This document shows positions 9,752-20,259 of a DNA stretch of 64,000 nt, one piece after another. The stretch lies in the NCBI RefSeq assembly GCF_000153345.1, contig NZ_CH724125.1, positions 916,716 through 980,715 on the forward strand, read 5' to 3'. The DNA comes from Neptuniibacter caesariensis. Lineage in GTDB: Bacteria > Pseudomonadota > Gammaproteobacteria > Pseudomonadales > Balneatricaceae. The first letter of the stretch is position 1. Each line of letters opens with the position of its first letter. Under the pieces are notes generated by a model. It saw nothing but the letters and a program-made list of their open reading frames with translations. It ran no database searches and was not told the origin of the DNA. The position numbers and the translations under genes were made by a program.

Positions 9752-9840
9752 AGCGAGATAAGTTGTTAGTTTAATTGTTTGAACTATTTAGTTGTTTTAA
9801 GCTCACACCCACGATGGCTTAATAAATAGCTGAGGCTAAT

Positions 9841-10260
9841 GTGAATAAACCTACCCGACTTAACAAGGCACTGATAGCACTCATGTTGCTGTTGTTTGTC
9901 GTGTATTGCTCGGTGGGTGTTTGCACCAGTCTGTTAAACTCGCTTTCACAAAGTGAAATGGGGCAGGAACAATCGGCTCATGCTCATCACCAGATGAGCG
10001 AAGATGCGGGTTCGTCTGAGATGATGAATCACTGTGGAAGCTCGGAAAGCTGTGAGTGGAGTCGTAATCTGGTCGCAGAGCCTGCGTTAGACGTACCAGC
10101 TGATTTCTTCTTTGCCTACCTGCTGGCAGCGGTTTCGCTCATCTATCTGTTATCTTTGTGGCTTTCACGGGGCCGGGGATTATACGCTTTTGCCCGGGAA
10201 AACTGTTTCCAATATACCTACCCCCGGTTACACCTGCAGAAAGCTGTCTTTCTGAATTAA
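9841..10260 (+). CDS. Small His/Met/Cys-rich membrane protein, first gene of the cus operon
   Basis: This 139-residue protein starts at GTG with TGAGG five bases upstream. It has an N-terminal hydrophobic segment (ALIALMLLLFVVYCSVGVC), a polar loop with clustered metal ligands (HAHHQMSED, SSEMMNHCGSSESCEW), a second hydrophobic segment (FFFAYLLAAVSLIYLLSLWL) and a short basic tail. The loop is probably periplasmic and could bind Cu(I)/Ag(I). It precedes a TolC-CusB-CusA set in the same direction, separated from the next start by 75 bp, so a role in copper or silver handling is inferred from composition and context. I do not assign it to a named family. Confidence 0.75.
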   Translation: MNKPTRLNKALIALMLLLFVVYCSVGVCTSLLNSLSQSEMGQEQSAHAHHQMSEDAGSSEMMNHCGSSESCEWSRNLVAEPALDVPADFFFAYLLAAVSLIYLLSLWLSRGRGLYAFARENCFQYTYPRLHLQKAVFLN

Positions 10261-10335
10261 TTCTACCTGCAACTTAGATTCTGCTATTCGGCATTGGTGC
10301 TGGATGGTTTCGTATTTTTGTTACAGGAAAGAGTT

Positions 10336-11655
10336 ATGTATAGAACCGCCTTAATTTTAATGCTGGCATATAGTTCAAGTGCTATTGCAACTCAGCAGCT
10401 CAGTGACAAACCCTCTCTTTTGACCCTGGAAGCCGCAATTAACAATGCCCTAACAGCGGATCACTGGCAGAGTGGTAATCATCTTCAGGAACAGGCTTTG
10501 CGTTCAAACGCGATCGCTGCTGAGCAGTTACCTGATCCGAAAGTTCGGATGGCGTTGGCTAATCTCCCGTTGGATTCTCTGAATTTCAATCAGGAAAATA
10601 TGACCCAGTTACAGCTGGGTGTGTCCCAGCAATTCCCTCGCGGGGACAGCTTAAAGATCAAACGGCAACAGATTGAATCTCTAGCAGATAAAGCGCCAAT
10701 TCAACGCCAGGAACGTAGAGCACAGATTAAGAAAAACGTCAGCCTGAATTGGTTGATGCTGTCTCAGATACAGCGTCAGTTAAGTTTGTTAAAGCGTAAA
10801 CGGCATATATTTCAGGAACTGGTTTCGATCAGCCGGGCAAATTTCCGTACCGGTAAAGCACGCCGTTTTGAGGTGATCGATGCTGAGCTCCAGGTGACTC
10901 GCCTTAAAGATCGAATTATTCAGTTAGAGAAGCGTGAGGCTCAACAAAAGGCACAGCTAAGCCAGTGGCTTTCGGTCAATACCCCTGTTGAGCTTCCGGA
11001 TGAGTATAAGCCGGTTTCTTTGCTAAATGCGTCAGGTACTGCTGATGAGAGCCAGGCGCTGACGATCCATCCCCAGATACAGATCTTCGATCAGGAGTTG
11101 AAGGTCAAGGAAAAAGGCATCGCGCTAGCAGATGAGGCATACAAACCAAGCTTTAAGCTGGATGCCAATTATGGCTATCGGGATGACATGCCTTCCGGTA
11201 TGGACCGGGCAGACTTTTTCAGTGTTGCCGTCACCATGGATCTGCCGTTATTTACCGACAAGCGACAGGATCAGCGCAGGAATTCAGCGGTTAAAGAGCG
11301 TGAAGCGACCGTTGAAAAACGTCTGCTCAAAGCACGGGAACTTCAGTCGCAATTACGTGTGGCTGAGGCTGATTTGCAAGGATTAGATCAGCAGCTTGAG
11401 ATCTATAACAAGCGATACCTCTACCAACTCGCCAGTAAAAGGAAGGCGGCGCTTAACGCTTATGCATCAGCGGATGCGAGATTTAATGAGGTGTCTATGG
11501 CGGCTATCTCAGAGCTTGAAGCCCAGTTACAGAAGATCGCTTTAGAGCACCAGCATCAGATGGCGATTACCCGTATTAACTATTTCTTTGCGGGTGTTGA
11601 TCCGCAGATTGCTGAAGATGTTAGCCAGAACCTATCTGCGGAGGTTGGACAATGA
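10336..11655 (+). CDS. Outer-membrane efflux protein of a copper/silver RND system (CusC/TolC type)
   Basis: The ATG at 10336 is chosen over an upstream GTG at 10294 because it has AGGAAAGAG just before it and opens a signal peptide (MYRTALILMLAYSSSAIA). The 439-residue mature-type sequence is alpha-helical and coiled-coil rich, as in TolC-family channels, with the usual internal duplication (AxxAExQLPDPKVRMALANLP near the N-terminus, DEAYKPSFKLDANYGYRDD in the second half). It would form the outer-membrane duct for the CusB- and CusA-like proteins that follow. It overlaps the next gene by ATGA, so the three efflux genes are translationally coupled. Confidence 0.9.
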   Translation: MYRTALILMLAYSSSAIATQQLSDKPSLLTLEAAINNALTADHWQSGNHLQEQALRSNAIAAEQLPDPKVRMALANLPLDSLNFNQENMTQLQLGVSQQFPRGDSLKIKRQQIESLADKAPIQRQERRAQIKKNVSLNWLMLSQIQRQLSLLKRKRHIFQELVSISRANFRTGKARRFEVIDAELQVTRLKDRIIQLEKREAQQKAQLSQWLSVNTPVELPDEYKPVSLLNASGTADESQALTIHPQIQIFDQELKVKEKGIALADEAYKPSFKLDANYGYRDDMPSGMDRADFFSVAVTMDLPLFTDKRQDQRRNSAVKEREATVEKRLLKARELQSQLRVAEADLQGLDQQLEIYNKRYLYQLASKRKAALNAYASADARFNEVSMAAISELEAQLQKIALEHQHQMAITRINYFFAGVDPQIAEDVSQNLSAEVGQ

Positions 11656-13133
11656 ATAAAGGATTTATTGCTGTAATTGCCCTGAGTGTAGGCGCCGCAG
11701 CGGGTTATTGGGCTCCGAAACAGTCTGCTTCCGAAAGCAGCGCAGAGATGGGGGGAGAAAGTCAGCCTCTGTACTGGGTTGCGCCAATGGACCCTAACTT
11801 CAAACGAGACAAACCTGGTTTATCCCCTATGGGAATGGATCTGGTGCCGGTTTACCCCGAAGATCTCGCCGGTGGTGATTCGCCGGGGATGATCTCGATA
11901 CAGTCTGAAGTGGTTAATAATCTGGGGGTACGTACCGAACCGGTCATTTTCAGTCCGATGCAGGAACGATTAAGCACTGTTGGTTATCTGGGCTTTGATC
12001 AGGAACAGTTGGTGGACGTGCACTCACGGGTTTCTGGCTGGGTGGAGACGCTGGCGGTGAATACTGAGGGCGAAGCGGTTGAGAAAGGGCAGCTGCTTTA
12101 TGAGATCTACTCCCCAGAACTGGTTAATGCTCAAGAGGAGTATCTGGCGGCGCTACAAAGTGGTAACCGTTATCTGCGCCGCGCAAGTGAGTCCAAGCTG
12201 AAATCATTGGGTGCGGATGAATCTATCTTCGAAAAACTAAAAAGCGGCAAACAATCCTTTAACCGTCTGCCGGTTTACGCACCCCAGAGTGGCTATGTTA
12301 GCCAGTTAAATGTCCGCCAGGGGATGTTTATTAAGCCTGCCAGTAAGTTGATGCGTATAGGGCCGTTGCAGCAGATTTGGGCAACAGCGGAGCTATTTGA
12401 ACGTCAGGCCGGACAGGTCTCTGTTGGTGATCAGGCCGAGATGCGGCTGGACTTCCTGCCGGGTAAAAGCTGGCGGGGGAAGGTTGACTACATCTACCCC
12501 GCACTGGATCAGAAAACCCGTACATTAAAGGTGAGGCTGCGGTTTGAAAACCCTGACCTTCAACTAAAACCAGACATGTTTGCGCGCATCGAGATCGAAA
12601 CCTCGGCAACCAAACCGGTCTTGAATGTACCTGCGTCTGCTTTGATTAAAACCGGCAGCCAGGAGCGCATTGTGGTTGATATGGGAGAGGGCCGTTACAA
12701 ATCGGTCGAGGTTACCTCTGGCCAGCAGATGAATGGCCGGGTGGCTATTGAACAGGGTTTATACCCGCAAGATCGTGTGGTGGTTTCAGCGCAGTTTATG
12801 CTCGATTCTGAATCGTCAATCAGCTCTGATTTCCTGCGTATGACACCGCCAAAAATGGGCAGAATTGAAGAGGTATGGGTCGCTGCTCAAATTCGCTCGG
12901 TTGATCAGGAAAACCGCTCGGTGGTGTTGAAGCACGGCGAGATTGCTGAGTGGAAACAACCTGGGATGGTCATGGAAGTGCCTGTTGATCCAGCGCTGGA
13001 TATGAATGTTTTTGCGAACCAGCAGAATCTGCAAGTACTCCTGAATGGCGGCGATATGACTGATCTGAAGCTGACCGATTATGTTGTGCCACGCCCGAAA
13101 GCGCCGGGTAGCTTACCAGGAGGTGCGATGTGA
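11652..13133 (+). CDS. CusB-like periplasmic adaptor with N-terminal heavy-metal-binding and C-terminal CusF-like domains
   Basis: This 493-residue membrane fusion protein starts with a signal/anchor helix and a heavy-metal-binding motif ([23 protein letters not shown]; about residues 38-70). The adaptor core has the lipoyl-like and beta-barrel segments ([46 protein letters not shown]). About residues 405-480 form a fused CusF-like domain. In CusF the Cu(I)/Ag(I) site is His, Trp, Met, Met; here the aligned residues are H428, Q436, M439 and M441, with a Trp two residues earlier (W434). The domain would deliver metal to the CusA-like pump. The gene overlaps its upstream neighbour by ATGA and contains the ribosome-binding site of the next gene. 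Confidence 0.92.
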   Translation: MNKGFIAVIALSVGAAAGYWAPKQSASESSAEMGGESQPLYWVAPMDPNFKRDKPGLSPMGMDLVPVYPEDLAGGDSPGMISIQSEVVNNLGVRTEPVIFSPMQERLSTVGYLGFDQEQLVDVHSRVSGWVETLAVNTEGEAVEKGQLLYEIYSPELVNAQEEYLAALQSGNRYLRRASESKLKSLGADESIFEKLKSGKQSFNRLPVYAPQSGYVSQLNVRQGMFIKPASKLMRIGPLQQIWATAELFERQAGQVSVGDQAEMRLDFLPGKSWRGKVDYIYPALDQKTRTLKVRLRFENPDLQLKPDMFARIEIETSATKPVLNVPASALIKTGSQERIVVDMGEGRYKSVEVTSGQQMNGRVAIEQGLYPQDRVVVSAQFMLDSESSISSDFLRMTPPKMGRIEEVWVAAQIRSVDQENRSVVLKHGEIAEWKQPGMVMEVPVDPALDMNVFANQQNLQVLLNGGDMTDLKLTDYVVPRPKAPGSLPGGAM

Positions 13134-16100
13134 TTCGGTCCATTATCCACTGGTCGATCTACAATCGATTCTTTGTTCTTCTGGCAACACTGATTCTGGT
13201 GGGTTGGGGCGCTTATGCGGTTAAGCATACTCCGATTGATGCAATACCGGATCTTTCTGATGTCCAGGTGATTATCAAAACCAGTTACCCCGGACAAGCG
13301 CCGCAGGTTGTCGAAGATCAGGTGACCTATCCGCTGACCACGGCGATGTTATCAGTGCCCGGCGCAAAGACCGTGCGTGGTTTCTCCTTTTTTGGGGATT
13401 CCTACGTCTACGTGATTTTTGACGATGATACTGATCTTTACTGGGCGCGAAGCCGGGTGCTTGAGTATCTGAGTCAGGTCGCTTCGAGTTTACCTGCGAG
13501 CGCTAAACCGCAGTTAGGACCTGATGCGACCGGCGTCGGCTGGGTCTATCTTTATGCGCTGGTTGATCGTACTGGACAGCATGATCTTGCCCAATTGCGC
13601 AGCCTTCAGGACTGGTTCCTGAAGTACGAGTTGCAGACAGTAGCGGGTGTTTCTGAAGTTGCACCTGTCGGGGGGATGGTTAAGCAATACCAGGTGAAGG
13701 TCGATCCTGAAAAACTACGTGCATTTAATATCCCGCTTTCACATATCAATAATGCGATTAAGCGCGCCAATCAGGAGAGTGGAGCATCGGTTATTGAGAT
13801 GGCCGAGGCGGAGTATATGGTGCGTGCCAGCGGTTATCTGGACGGCTTGGAAGCGATCCAGACAATCCCGCTGGGCGCAACCCAGCAGGGCACACCGATC
13901 CTGCTTAAGGATCTGGCTGAAGTGAGCTTAGGGCCGCAGATGCGCCGGGGGATTGCTGAGCTGGATGGCGAAGGTGAAACCGTCGGCGGTATTGTCGTTA
14001 TGCGTTTTGGTGAAAATGCCCAGAAAACCATTAACGGGGTTAAAGCAAAGCTGGAAGAGCTGAAGCGAAGCCTGCCCGAAGGGGTCGAGATCGTTACCGT
14101 CTATGATCGCTCCGGGTTGATAGAGCGAGCAGTGGATAACCTCTTTGAAAAACTGGTCGAAGAGTTCATCGTCGTTGTGGTGGTGTGCGCGCTGTTTCTG
14201 TTCCACTTCCGCTCGTCGCTGGTGGTGATTATCAGCCTGCCGGTCGGTATTTTGAGCGCGTTTATCGTGATGTATTACCAGGGGATAAACGCCAACATTA
14301 TGTCCCTGGGTGGTATTGCGATTGCGATCGGCGCGATGGTCGATGGTGCCATTGTGATGGTGGAGAATGTCCACAAGCATATGGAGCGAACTGAGCTCAC
14401 CGCAGAGAATCGCTGGCAAGTAATCGCTGAAGCGTCGGCTGAGGTGGGGCCTGCATTGTTTTTTAGTTTACTGATTATCACCATGAGCTTCCTGCCTGTG
14501 TTTACCCTTGAGGCTCAAGAAGGGCGGATGTTCTCACCTTTGGCCTTTACTAAAACCTATGCGATGGCCGCCGCTGCCGGACTGGCAATAACCCTGGTGC
14601 CGGTACTCATGGGTTACTGTATTCGTGGGCGGGTTCTACCCGAGCATAAAAACCCGCTGAATCGAATGCTACAAGCAATCTACCTGCCGGTGATTCGGGT
14701 CGTGCTTAGCTGGCCTAAAGCAACCATCACCTTTGCGTTGTTGCTAACCGTTGTAGGGTTCTGGCCGGTGAATAAAATCGGTAGCGAGTTTATCCCGCCT
14801 TTGGATGAGGGGGATCTGATGTATATGCCTACCACCTATCCAGGGATCTCTATAGGTAAAGCTCGGGAGCTTCTACAGCAGACCGATAAGCTGATCAGAA
14901 CTGTACCGGAAGTTGAGCGAGTATTTGGCAAAATCGGGCGTGCTGAAACGGCAACCGACCCTGCGCCTTTAACCATGATCGAAACCTTTATTACCTTAAA
15001 ACCACGAAGTGAGTGGCGAGAGGGGATGACGACGGACAAGTTAACCAAGGAGCTGGATAAGCTGGTGAAATTCCCCGGCCTGACCAATGCCTGGGTGATG
15101 CCGATTAAAACCCGAATCGATATGCTGGCCACAGGGATCAAAACCCCGGTAGGTCTTAAAGTGGCTGGCCCAGATCTGAATGTGATTCAGGAGATCGGCC
15201 AACAACTGGAAAAGGTGATCGCTGAAGTTGATGGCACTGCCTCTGTCTACTCTGAACGTGTCGTCGGTGGCCGCTATATTAAGGTTGATATTCAGCGCGA
15301 AAAAGCGGCACGTTATGGGCTAAATATTGCGGATGTGCAGCAGGTGGTAACCAGCGCGATCGGTGGCATGAATGTGGCGCAAACGGTCGAGGGGCTGGAG
15401 CGTTATCCGATCAATGTTCGCTACCCGCAGGAATATCGTGATTCGGTCGAAAAGCTGCGCTTACTTCCATTGGTTACTCCAGCGGGGATGCGCATCGCGT
15501 TGGCTGATGTGGCAACGATCCGTATTGAAGATGGACCGCCTGGGATTAAAAGTGAAAACGCCCGCCCGAATGGCTGGACCTTTGTCGATATCGAGGGCAG
15601 AGATCTGGGTTCCTATGTCGCTGATGCGCAGCGGATCGTCGCTGATAAGGTGCAACTACCACCGGGCTATTCAATCAACTGGTCTGGTCAGTATGAGTAC
15701 CTGCTTCGCGCTCAGGAGCGGCTGACTTATGTAGTGCCATTAACACTGGTGATCATTGTCGTGCTGCTCTATATGAGTTTCCGCCGCTTTGCTGAAGTTG
15801 CCATGATTATGGGTACGTTGCCCCTGGCGCTGATCGGAGGCATCTGGATGCTCTATCTGAATCAATACAACTTCTCGGTGGCCGTGGGTGTTGGCTTTAT
15901 CGCTTTGGCCGGGGTAGCGGTAGAGATTGGGGTGATTATGCTGATCTATCTTAACCAGGCTTATGCGGAGTGCATGCGTAAAACCAACAGTCAGCCCTCG
16001 CTTCAGGATCTGCGTAATGCAGTGATCGAAGGGGCAGGGATGCGTGTGCGCCCGGTGATGATGACAGTTATCACAGTCATCGCTGGATTACTGCCGATTA

Positions 16101-16243
16101 TGTATGGAACCGGAACGGGCTCAGAGGTGATGCAGAGAATCGCCGCGCCTATGGTGGGTGGAATGGCCAGTGCTGTAGTCCTGACTTTGTTGCTGATCCC
16201 TGCGGTTTTCTATCTATCGAAGAAAGCCCAGGTAAAGTCATAA
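13130..16243 (+). CDS. cusA: CusA-like heavy-metal RND efflux pump
   Basis: This 1037-residue inner-membrane proton/metal antiporter belongs to the HME-RND family. It starts at GTG 13130 with AGGAGG six bases upstream, overlapping the cusB stop by four bases. Features include the N-terminal helix ([20 protein letters not shown]), TM4 ([20 protein letters not shown]) and periplasmic Met-containing segments typical of the Cu(I)/Ag(I) branch ([13 protein letters not shown] and [18 protein letters not shown], with M665 in the place of the CusA substrate Met). These argue for copper/silver rather than the zinc/cobalt Czc branch. The length is normal and the protein looks complete. A rho-independent terminator follows at 16283-16318. 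No CusRS or CueR regulator lies in the window. Confidence 0.95.
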   Translation: MIRSIIHWSIYNRFFVLLATLILVGWGAYAVKHTPIDAIPDLSDVQVIIKTSYPGQAPQVVEDQVTYPLTTAMLSVPGAKTVRGFSFFGDSYVYVIFDDDTDLYWARSRVLEYLSQVASSLPASAKPQLGPDATGVGWVYLYALVDRTGQHDLAQLRSLQDWFLKYELQTVAGVSEVAPVGGMVKQYQVKVDPEKLRAFNIPLSHINNAIKRANQESGASVIEMAEAEYMVRASGYLDGLEAIQTIPLGATQQGTPILLKDLAEVSLGPQMRRGIAELDGEGETVGGIVVMRFGENAQKTINGVKAKLEELKRSLPEGVEIVTVYDRSGLIERAVDNLFEKLVEEFIVVVVVCALFLFHFRSSLVVIISLPVGILSAFIVMYYQGINANIMSLGGIAIAIGAMVDGAIVMVENVHKHMERTELTAENRWQVIAEASAEVGPALFFSLLIITMSFLPVFTLEAQEGRMFSPLAFTKTYAMAAAAGLAITLVPVLMGYCIRGRVLPEHKNPLNRMLQAIYLPVIRVVLSWPKATITFALLLTVVGFWPVNKIGSEFIPPLDEGDLMYMPTTYPGISIGKARELLQQTDKLIRTVPEVERVFGKIGRAETATDPAPLTMIETFITLKPRSEWREGMTTDKLTKELDKLVKFPGLTNAWVMPIKTRIDMLATGIKTPVGLKVAGPDLNVIQEIGQQLEKVIAEVDGTASVYSERVVGGRYIKVDIQREKAARYGLNIADVQQVVTSAIGGMNVAQTVEGLERYPINVRYPQEYRDSVEKLRLLPLVTPAGMRIALADVATIRIEDGPPGIKSENARPNGWTFVDIEGRDLGSYVADAQRIVADKVQLPPGYSINWSGQYEYLLRAQERLTYVVPLTLVIIVVLLYMSFRRFAEVAMIMGTLPLALIGGIWMLYLNQYNFSVAVGVGFIALAGVAVEIGVIMLIYLNQAYAECMRKTNSQPSLQDLRNAVIEGAGMRVRPVMMTVITVIAGLLPIMYGTGTGSEVMQRIAAPMVGGMASAVVLTLLLIPAVFYLSKKAQVKS

Positions 16244-16282
16244 CGGACTAACCCCATAAGAGCATTGGGGGCATGAGCAAAG

Positions 16283-16318
16283 AAGGTCGCATTTGCTGCG
16301 AATCAGATGCGATCTTTT
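16283..16318 (+). terminator. Terminator of the cus operon
   Basis: AAGGTCGCAT (16283-16292) pairs with ATGCGATCTT (16307-16316) over ten positions with one G-U, followed by TTTT. It sits inside a larger inverted repeat, GAGCAAAG before and CTTTGCTC after, which makes a long imperfect cruciform. Confidence 0.75.
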
Positions 16319-16385
16319 ATGTTCAGACTTTGCTCACATCTGATACACTGCGTAACAGCGTTAATCCTTACCAAAGAAAATAATA

Positions 16386-17345
16386 ATGACACGTTGGTTT
16401 CGACGACTCTTCTCTCTGTTTTGCATTGTTCTGTCAGTAACGGTTTCAGCTGAAAATCGTGTTGTCACACTGGGGACTGGTGGTGTTACCGGGCTTTATT
16501 ACCCTACAGGTGGTGCGTTCTGCCGTCTGGCTAACTTAACCCGTAATCAGCATGGCATGCGCTGTTCGGTCAGAAGTACCCCGGGCTCTGTCGCCAACCT
16601 GAAAGAGGTGAGTGAAGGCCAGTTGGATTTTGGTATTGCTGAAGCAGGGCAACTTCACGATGCTTACACTGGTAAGGGAGAGTTCTCTAAGCCAGACCGG
16701 TCGTTACGATCCCTGTTTAGTATCTTCCCTGAATACATCACCATTATTAGTCGTGCTGACAGTGGCATTGAGAAGTTCAGTGACCTTAAAGGAAAACGGA
16801 TCAATATAGGGCAGCCCGGCAGCAGCCAGCGCTTAACGCTGCAAGCGCTCTTTGATGCCTTCGGTTGGAAGTTCGAACAGTTTAGTGAAATACATGAGCT
16901 GGAACCTGCAGGGCAGGCGGATGCGCTCTGTGAGAATCGGATAGATGCCACGCTGTACGTGGTGGGACATCCCAGTGGCGCGATTAAAGAAGCGCTGCGT
17001 GATTGTAATAGTCGCCTGATTAGTCTCTCCTCTCAAGAAGTCAAAGCACTGACTTCTCTCAATCCCCATTACTACCCTCGTCAACTGCGTAGCAGTTATT
17101 ACAGTCCTGAGCTATCCAGTATTGATACCGTCAGCGTGGATGCGACGTTGTTCGCCAGTACCGCGATGTCTGAAGACGTTGTCTATGCAATGGTGAAATC
17201 GCTGTTTGAGCAGTTCAGCCAGTTCAAGCGGATGCATCCGGCGTTCTGGGAACTGGAAAAACAGCAGATGGTACCGGAAAAGCTTGCTGCGCCTTTGCAC
17301 CCTGGAGCAGAGCGCTATTACCGAGAGATTGGTCTGATTAAGTAG
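16386..17345 (+). CDS. TAXI-family TRAP transporter solute receptor, without adjacent permease
   Basis: This 319-residue protein has a signal peptide (RRLFSLFCIVLSVTVSA) and the TAXI fold signatures TLGTGGVTGLYYPTGGAFCRL, SVRSTPGSVANLKEV, GKRINIGQPGSSQRLTLQAL and YVVGHPSGAIKEALRDC. TAXI receptors bind small organic or amino-acid substrates in the periplasm for TRAP permeases. It is a paralogue of the receptor at 19233 but is not followed by a permease; it ends 11 bp from the convergent 3' end of a sensor kinase. It may share the fused permease at 20323, or serve as a ligand receptor for the kinase; both are inference. The substrate is unknown. Confidence 0.9.
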   Translation: MTRWFRRLFSLFCIVLSVTVSAENRVVTLGTGGVTGLYYPTGGAFCRLANLTRNQHGMRCSVRSTPGSVANLKEVSEGQLDFGIAEAGQLHDAYTGKGEFSKPDRSLRSLFSIFPEYITIISRADSGIEKFSDLKGKRINIGQPGSSQRLTLQALFDAFGWKFEQFSEIHELEPAGQADALCENRIDATLYVVGHPSGAIKEALRDCNSRLISLSSQEVKALTSLNPHYYPRQLRSSYYSPELSSIDTVSVDATLFASTAMSEDVVYAMVKSLFEQFSQFKRMHPAFWELEKQQMVPEKLAAPLHPGAERYYREIGLIK

Positions 17346-17356
17346 GCTATTACTTT

Positions 17357-18961
17357 CTATTGCTTTAGCGGAACAGAAAGCCGGAAGTGCGCACCTTGAT
17401 CGGTTTCCAGACAGCTAATATGTCCGTTAAGCAGTTGGCTCACCAGATTATAAGTAATATGCATGCCTAAGCCGCTACAACCCTGATTTCGTTTCGTCGT
17501 TACAAAAGGCTCAAATAGCTTACGGCTCCAGCCTTTAGGCACGCCCTGGCCGTTATCCCGGTAATCGATGAGCAAGGTATCATCGCTTTCGGATAGCGTA
17601 ATAGTAATAACCCCACCGGGCTGGTTATCAAAACCATGTAGTAGCGAGTTAATAATCAGGTTGTTAAAAATCTGGTAAAAACTACCTGGGTAGCTATCCA
17701 GAATCAGGTGCTGTGGCCCTTCGATGTTGATCTCTGGTTGGCAGCCGCGCATACGTGGACTCAATGAGGTGAGAATCTCATTCAGATATTCAACCAGATC
17801 AAAGCGCCTGCGCTGCTCGCTGGACTGGTCAACTGAAACCAGCTTAAAAGCACTGATCAACTGGTTGGCGCGTTCCAGGTTCTGTTTGATCATTTGGCTG
17901 CTTTCCAGCGCAGTGGCTGCCAGTGGGTCATCTGGATTCTGTTTGTGGCGCTCTTCGGCTTGATCGGTCAGGAAAGAGGCGGCGGTGTAGCCGATGCCTA
18001 TAGGTGTGTTGATCTCATGGGCCACCCCTGCAACCAAGCCCCCCAGGGCAGCGAGTTTTTCAGATTCGACCAGTTGTTCCTGCGTTCGCTGTAGTTTTAG
18101 CAGGGTTTCCTGTAACTGGTTGTTTCGCTCTTCCAGCTCTTTGGTGCGTCGAATAACCCTTTGTTCAAGGTCAGCGTTGAGGTTTTCCAGTGCCTGCTCG
18201 GCGGCTTCACGTTTTTGCATATCTTTCAGCATCGATTCACGCATGCTGTTCATCGCGTTAACTACCTGGCTTAGTTCATCCTCCCGACCTGGTGTTTTCC
18301 GTTTCAGACGAAGCGGGCGATCAAGATGGTCTAGCTTTAAGCGTTTTGCGTACTCGGCCATCGTGCCCAGGTGTTGAGTGATTAGACGACTGAAAATAGT
18401 CAGGATAAAGATAGAAACCAGAAAGGTTTTGATCCCCTGGGTTGCGAGAATAACCAACACCTTATCCCCGAGTCGTTGATAAACCTCTTCCAAGCTAATG
18501 ATTAGGTTCAGGGTGCCTACCTGATAGGTTTCATTATTGGCGGCACGATGGGACAAATCATACTGGCGTAACACAATAGGGCCAGAGTCTGGCTTTGTGC
18601 CTGCTTGATAAAAATCACCGTACTGTGAACTGATCTCCAGATATTTTACGTCCGGAAGTTGGTGCAGCCCATCTAATTGCACCTGAATCTGCTCGGGGCT
18701 TATCTCCCAGAGACTGTTAGAGAGGCTTTTCAGGGAGCTTTTTTCAATCTGCTCGATTCGCTCGTCAATGGCTGATAGTTCATATCGATAGTCGAGCCAC
18801 AGCTGAGTGCCGGTTGCCAATAGGGTTATGGCAGAGCTGCACAGCAGGATAGCCGCTAGCATTTTAATGCCGAGAGGCTTCTGGTTTCTCAGAAGATTAA
18901 AACGTTGCAGCAGGCCCATAAAAAACAGAGAGATCATTTCAGAACAGTTAAAAAGCATCAT
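17357..18961 (-). CDS. Membrane sensor histidine kinase between two TAXI receptors
   Basis: This 534-residue kinase has a first membrane helix near residues 34-52 (MLAAILLCSSAITLLATGTQ), a periplasmic sensor of about 110 residues, a second helix (IKTFLVSIFILTIFSRLI), HAMP, a coiled coil, an NtrB-like dimerisation/phospho-acceptor domain (GGLVAGVAHEINTPIGIGY, H315) and a HATPase (NNLIINSLLHGF, DNGQGVP, GCSGLGMHITYNLV). No receiver or response regulator is encoded next to it. The start is uncertain: the first ATG, ATG at residue 9 and ATG at residue 15 all lack a clear ribosome-binding site. It is convergent with the TAXI gene at 16386 and divergent from that at 19233, suggesting it senses or controls this uptake system. 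Confidence 0.88.
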   Translation of the reverse strand: MMLFNCSEMISLFFMGLLQRFNLLRNQKPLGIKMLAAILLCSSAITLLATGTQLWLDYRYELSAIDERIEQIEKSSLKSLSNSLWEISPEQIQVQLDGLHQLPDVKYLEISSQYGDFYQAGTKPDSGPIVLRQYDLSHRAANNETYQVGTLNLIISLEEVYQRLGDKVLVILATQGIKTFLVSIFILTIFSRLITQHLGTMAEYAKRLKLDHLDRPLRLKRKTPGREDELSQVVNAMNSMRESMLKDMQKREAAEQALENLNADLEQRVIRRTKELEERNNQLQETLLKLQRTQEQLVESEKLAALGGLVAGVAHEINTPIGIGYTAASFLTDQAEERHKQNPDDPLAATALESSQMIKQNLERANQLISAFKLVSVDQSSEQRRRFDLVEYLNEILTSLSPRMRGCQPEINIEGPQHLILDSYPGSFYQIFNNLIINSLLHGFDNQPGGVITITLSESDDTLLIDYRDNGQGVPKGWSRKLFEPFVTTKRNQGCSGLGMHITYNLVSQLLNGHISCLETDQGAHFRLSVPLKQ

Positions 18962-19232
18962 AACCAGCGTTGCTCGTTCGGCACAGAGAAATCAGAGATA
19001 AATTTTAAAAAAACTCACTTTGGCACGCCAGGAGGTTTAGTTGGCATGGGAGGGGGTCTGCCTTGTCTGCTTTTTCACCTATGTTTGGCTGGTCCGATTC
19101 AAAAAAGACAATCCTGTAACAATTCCACTGGATTGCTTAGCAAGGATGAAGTTACAGGTTGGCGGCCACAGAGAACCCTGTGGTTATTAAAAATGAAGTC
19201 CGTGAAAACGGAAGATAAAAAGAAGGCGTCCC

Positions 19233-20222
19233 ATGTCTCTGAAAAATAAACTTGCAACGACATTACTTTCCTCAGCTGTTGGTCTGGCTGCTTCCTTCTC
19301 TGTTACTGCAAATGCAGCAGAACAAACCTATGTGACTATCGGTACCGGTGGTCAGACAGGTGTGTACTACGTAGTAGGTCAGTCCATCTGCCGTTTGGTT
19401 AACCGCCAGACTGCTGATCACGGCATTAAATGTACTGCACCATCTACAGGTGGTTCCGTAGCTAACATCAATGCGGTTCGTCAGGGACAGCAGGATATGG
19501 GTATGGCTCAGTCTGACTGGCAGTTCCACGCTCTGCACGGTTCTAAGCACCAGACATTTAAAGAGCAGGGTAAGTTTGAAGACCTGCGTGCTCTGTTCTC
19601 TGTACATAACGAGCCATTCACGCTGGTTGCTCGTGCAGATTCCGGTATCGAGCATTTCGATGACCTGGAAGGTAAGCGCGTTAACCTGACAAACCCAGGT
19701 TCTGGTACCCGTGGCACGATGGAAGTGATCATGGAAGAGAAAGGCTGGACGAATGAAACGTTCAAGCTGGCTGCTGAACTGAAATCTGCTGAACAGGCTC
19801 AGGCACTGTGTGATAACAAAATCGACGCGATGATCTACGCGGTTGGCCACCCATCTGGTGCAATCAAAGAAGCGACGACTTCTTGTGACGCTAAAGTGAT
19901 CCCTGTAACAGGCGATGTGATCAACAAACTGATCAAAGAGAACGACTTCTACGCTAACGCAACTATCCCGGGCGGCATGTACAAAGGTTCTGACCAGGAT
20001 GTAGCGACTTTCGGTAATGCAGCAACAATGGTGACTTCTGCAAAAGTTGATGCAGACACAGTTTACCAGGTAGTAAAAGCCGTATTTGACAACTTCGACC
20101 GTTTCAAGCGCCTACACCCGGCGTTTAACAACCTGGATCCAAAAGCAATGATCTCAGGCGGTCTATCAGCTCCACTTCATGAAGGTGCAGTGCGTTACTA
20201 CAAAGAGAAGGGTTGGATGTAA
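19233..20222 (+). CDS. TAXI-family TRAP transporter solute receptor
   Basis: This 329-residue periplasmic receptor has a signal peptide ending in SVTANAAEQ and the TAXI signatures TIGTGGQTGVYYVVGQSICRL, APSTGGSVANINAVRQGQQD, GKRVNLTNPGSGTRGT and YAVGHPSGAIKEATTSCD. ATG 19233 has AGAAGG six bases upstream. Codon use is strongly biased toward C-ending and favoured codons compared with the paralogue at 16386, as expected of an abundant binding protein. The fused permease follows after a 100-bp gap with a strong hairpin, a usual arrangement for making more receptor than permease. Likely substrates of this family are glutamate, other amino acids or dicarboxylates; the sequence does not decide. Confidence 0.93.
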   Translation: MSLKNKLATTLLSSAVGLAASFSVTANAAEQTYVTIGTGGQTGVYYVVGQSICRLVNRQTADHGIKCTAPSTGGSVANINAVRQGQQDMGMAQSDWQFHALHGSKHQTFKEQGKFEDLRALFSVHNEPFTLVARADSGIEHFDDLEGKRVNLTNPGSGTRGTMEVIMEEKGWTNETFKLAAELKSAEQAQALCDNKIDAMIYAVGHPSGAIKEATTSCDAKVIPVTGDVINKLIKENDFYANATIPGGMYKGSDQDVATFGNAATMVTSAKVDADTVYQVVKAVFDNFDRFKRLHPAFNNLDPKAMISGGLSAPLHEGAVRYYKEKGWM

Positions 20223-20259
20223 TCCAGTCATAACTCTTTGAAGGCATCGATCTTCATTT

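Noticed and set aside
13928..14419. Antisense 163-codon frame inside cusA
   Set aside because: It lies opposite a well-conserved membrane region and has the composition of a shadow frame.
13130..16243. Czc-type zinc/cobalt/cadmium pump
   Set aside because: Met-containing CusA motifs and the CusF-like domain on the adaptor point to copper/silver.
18905..19249. Forward 114-codon frame before the TAXI receptor
   Set aside because: It overlaps the kinase start and the receptor start codon and ribosome-binding site; no family likeness.
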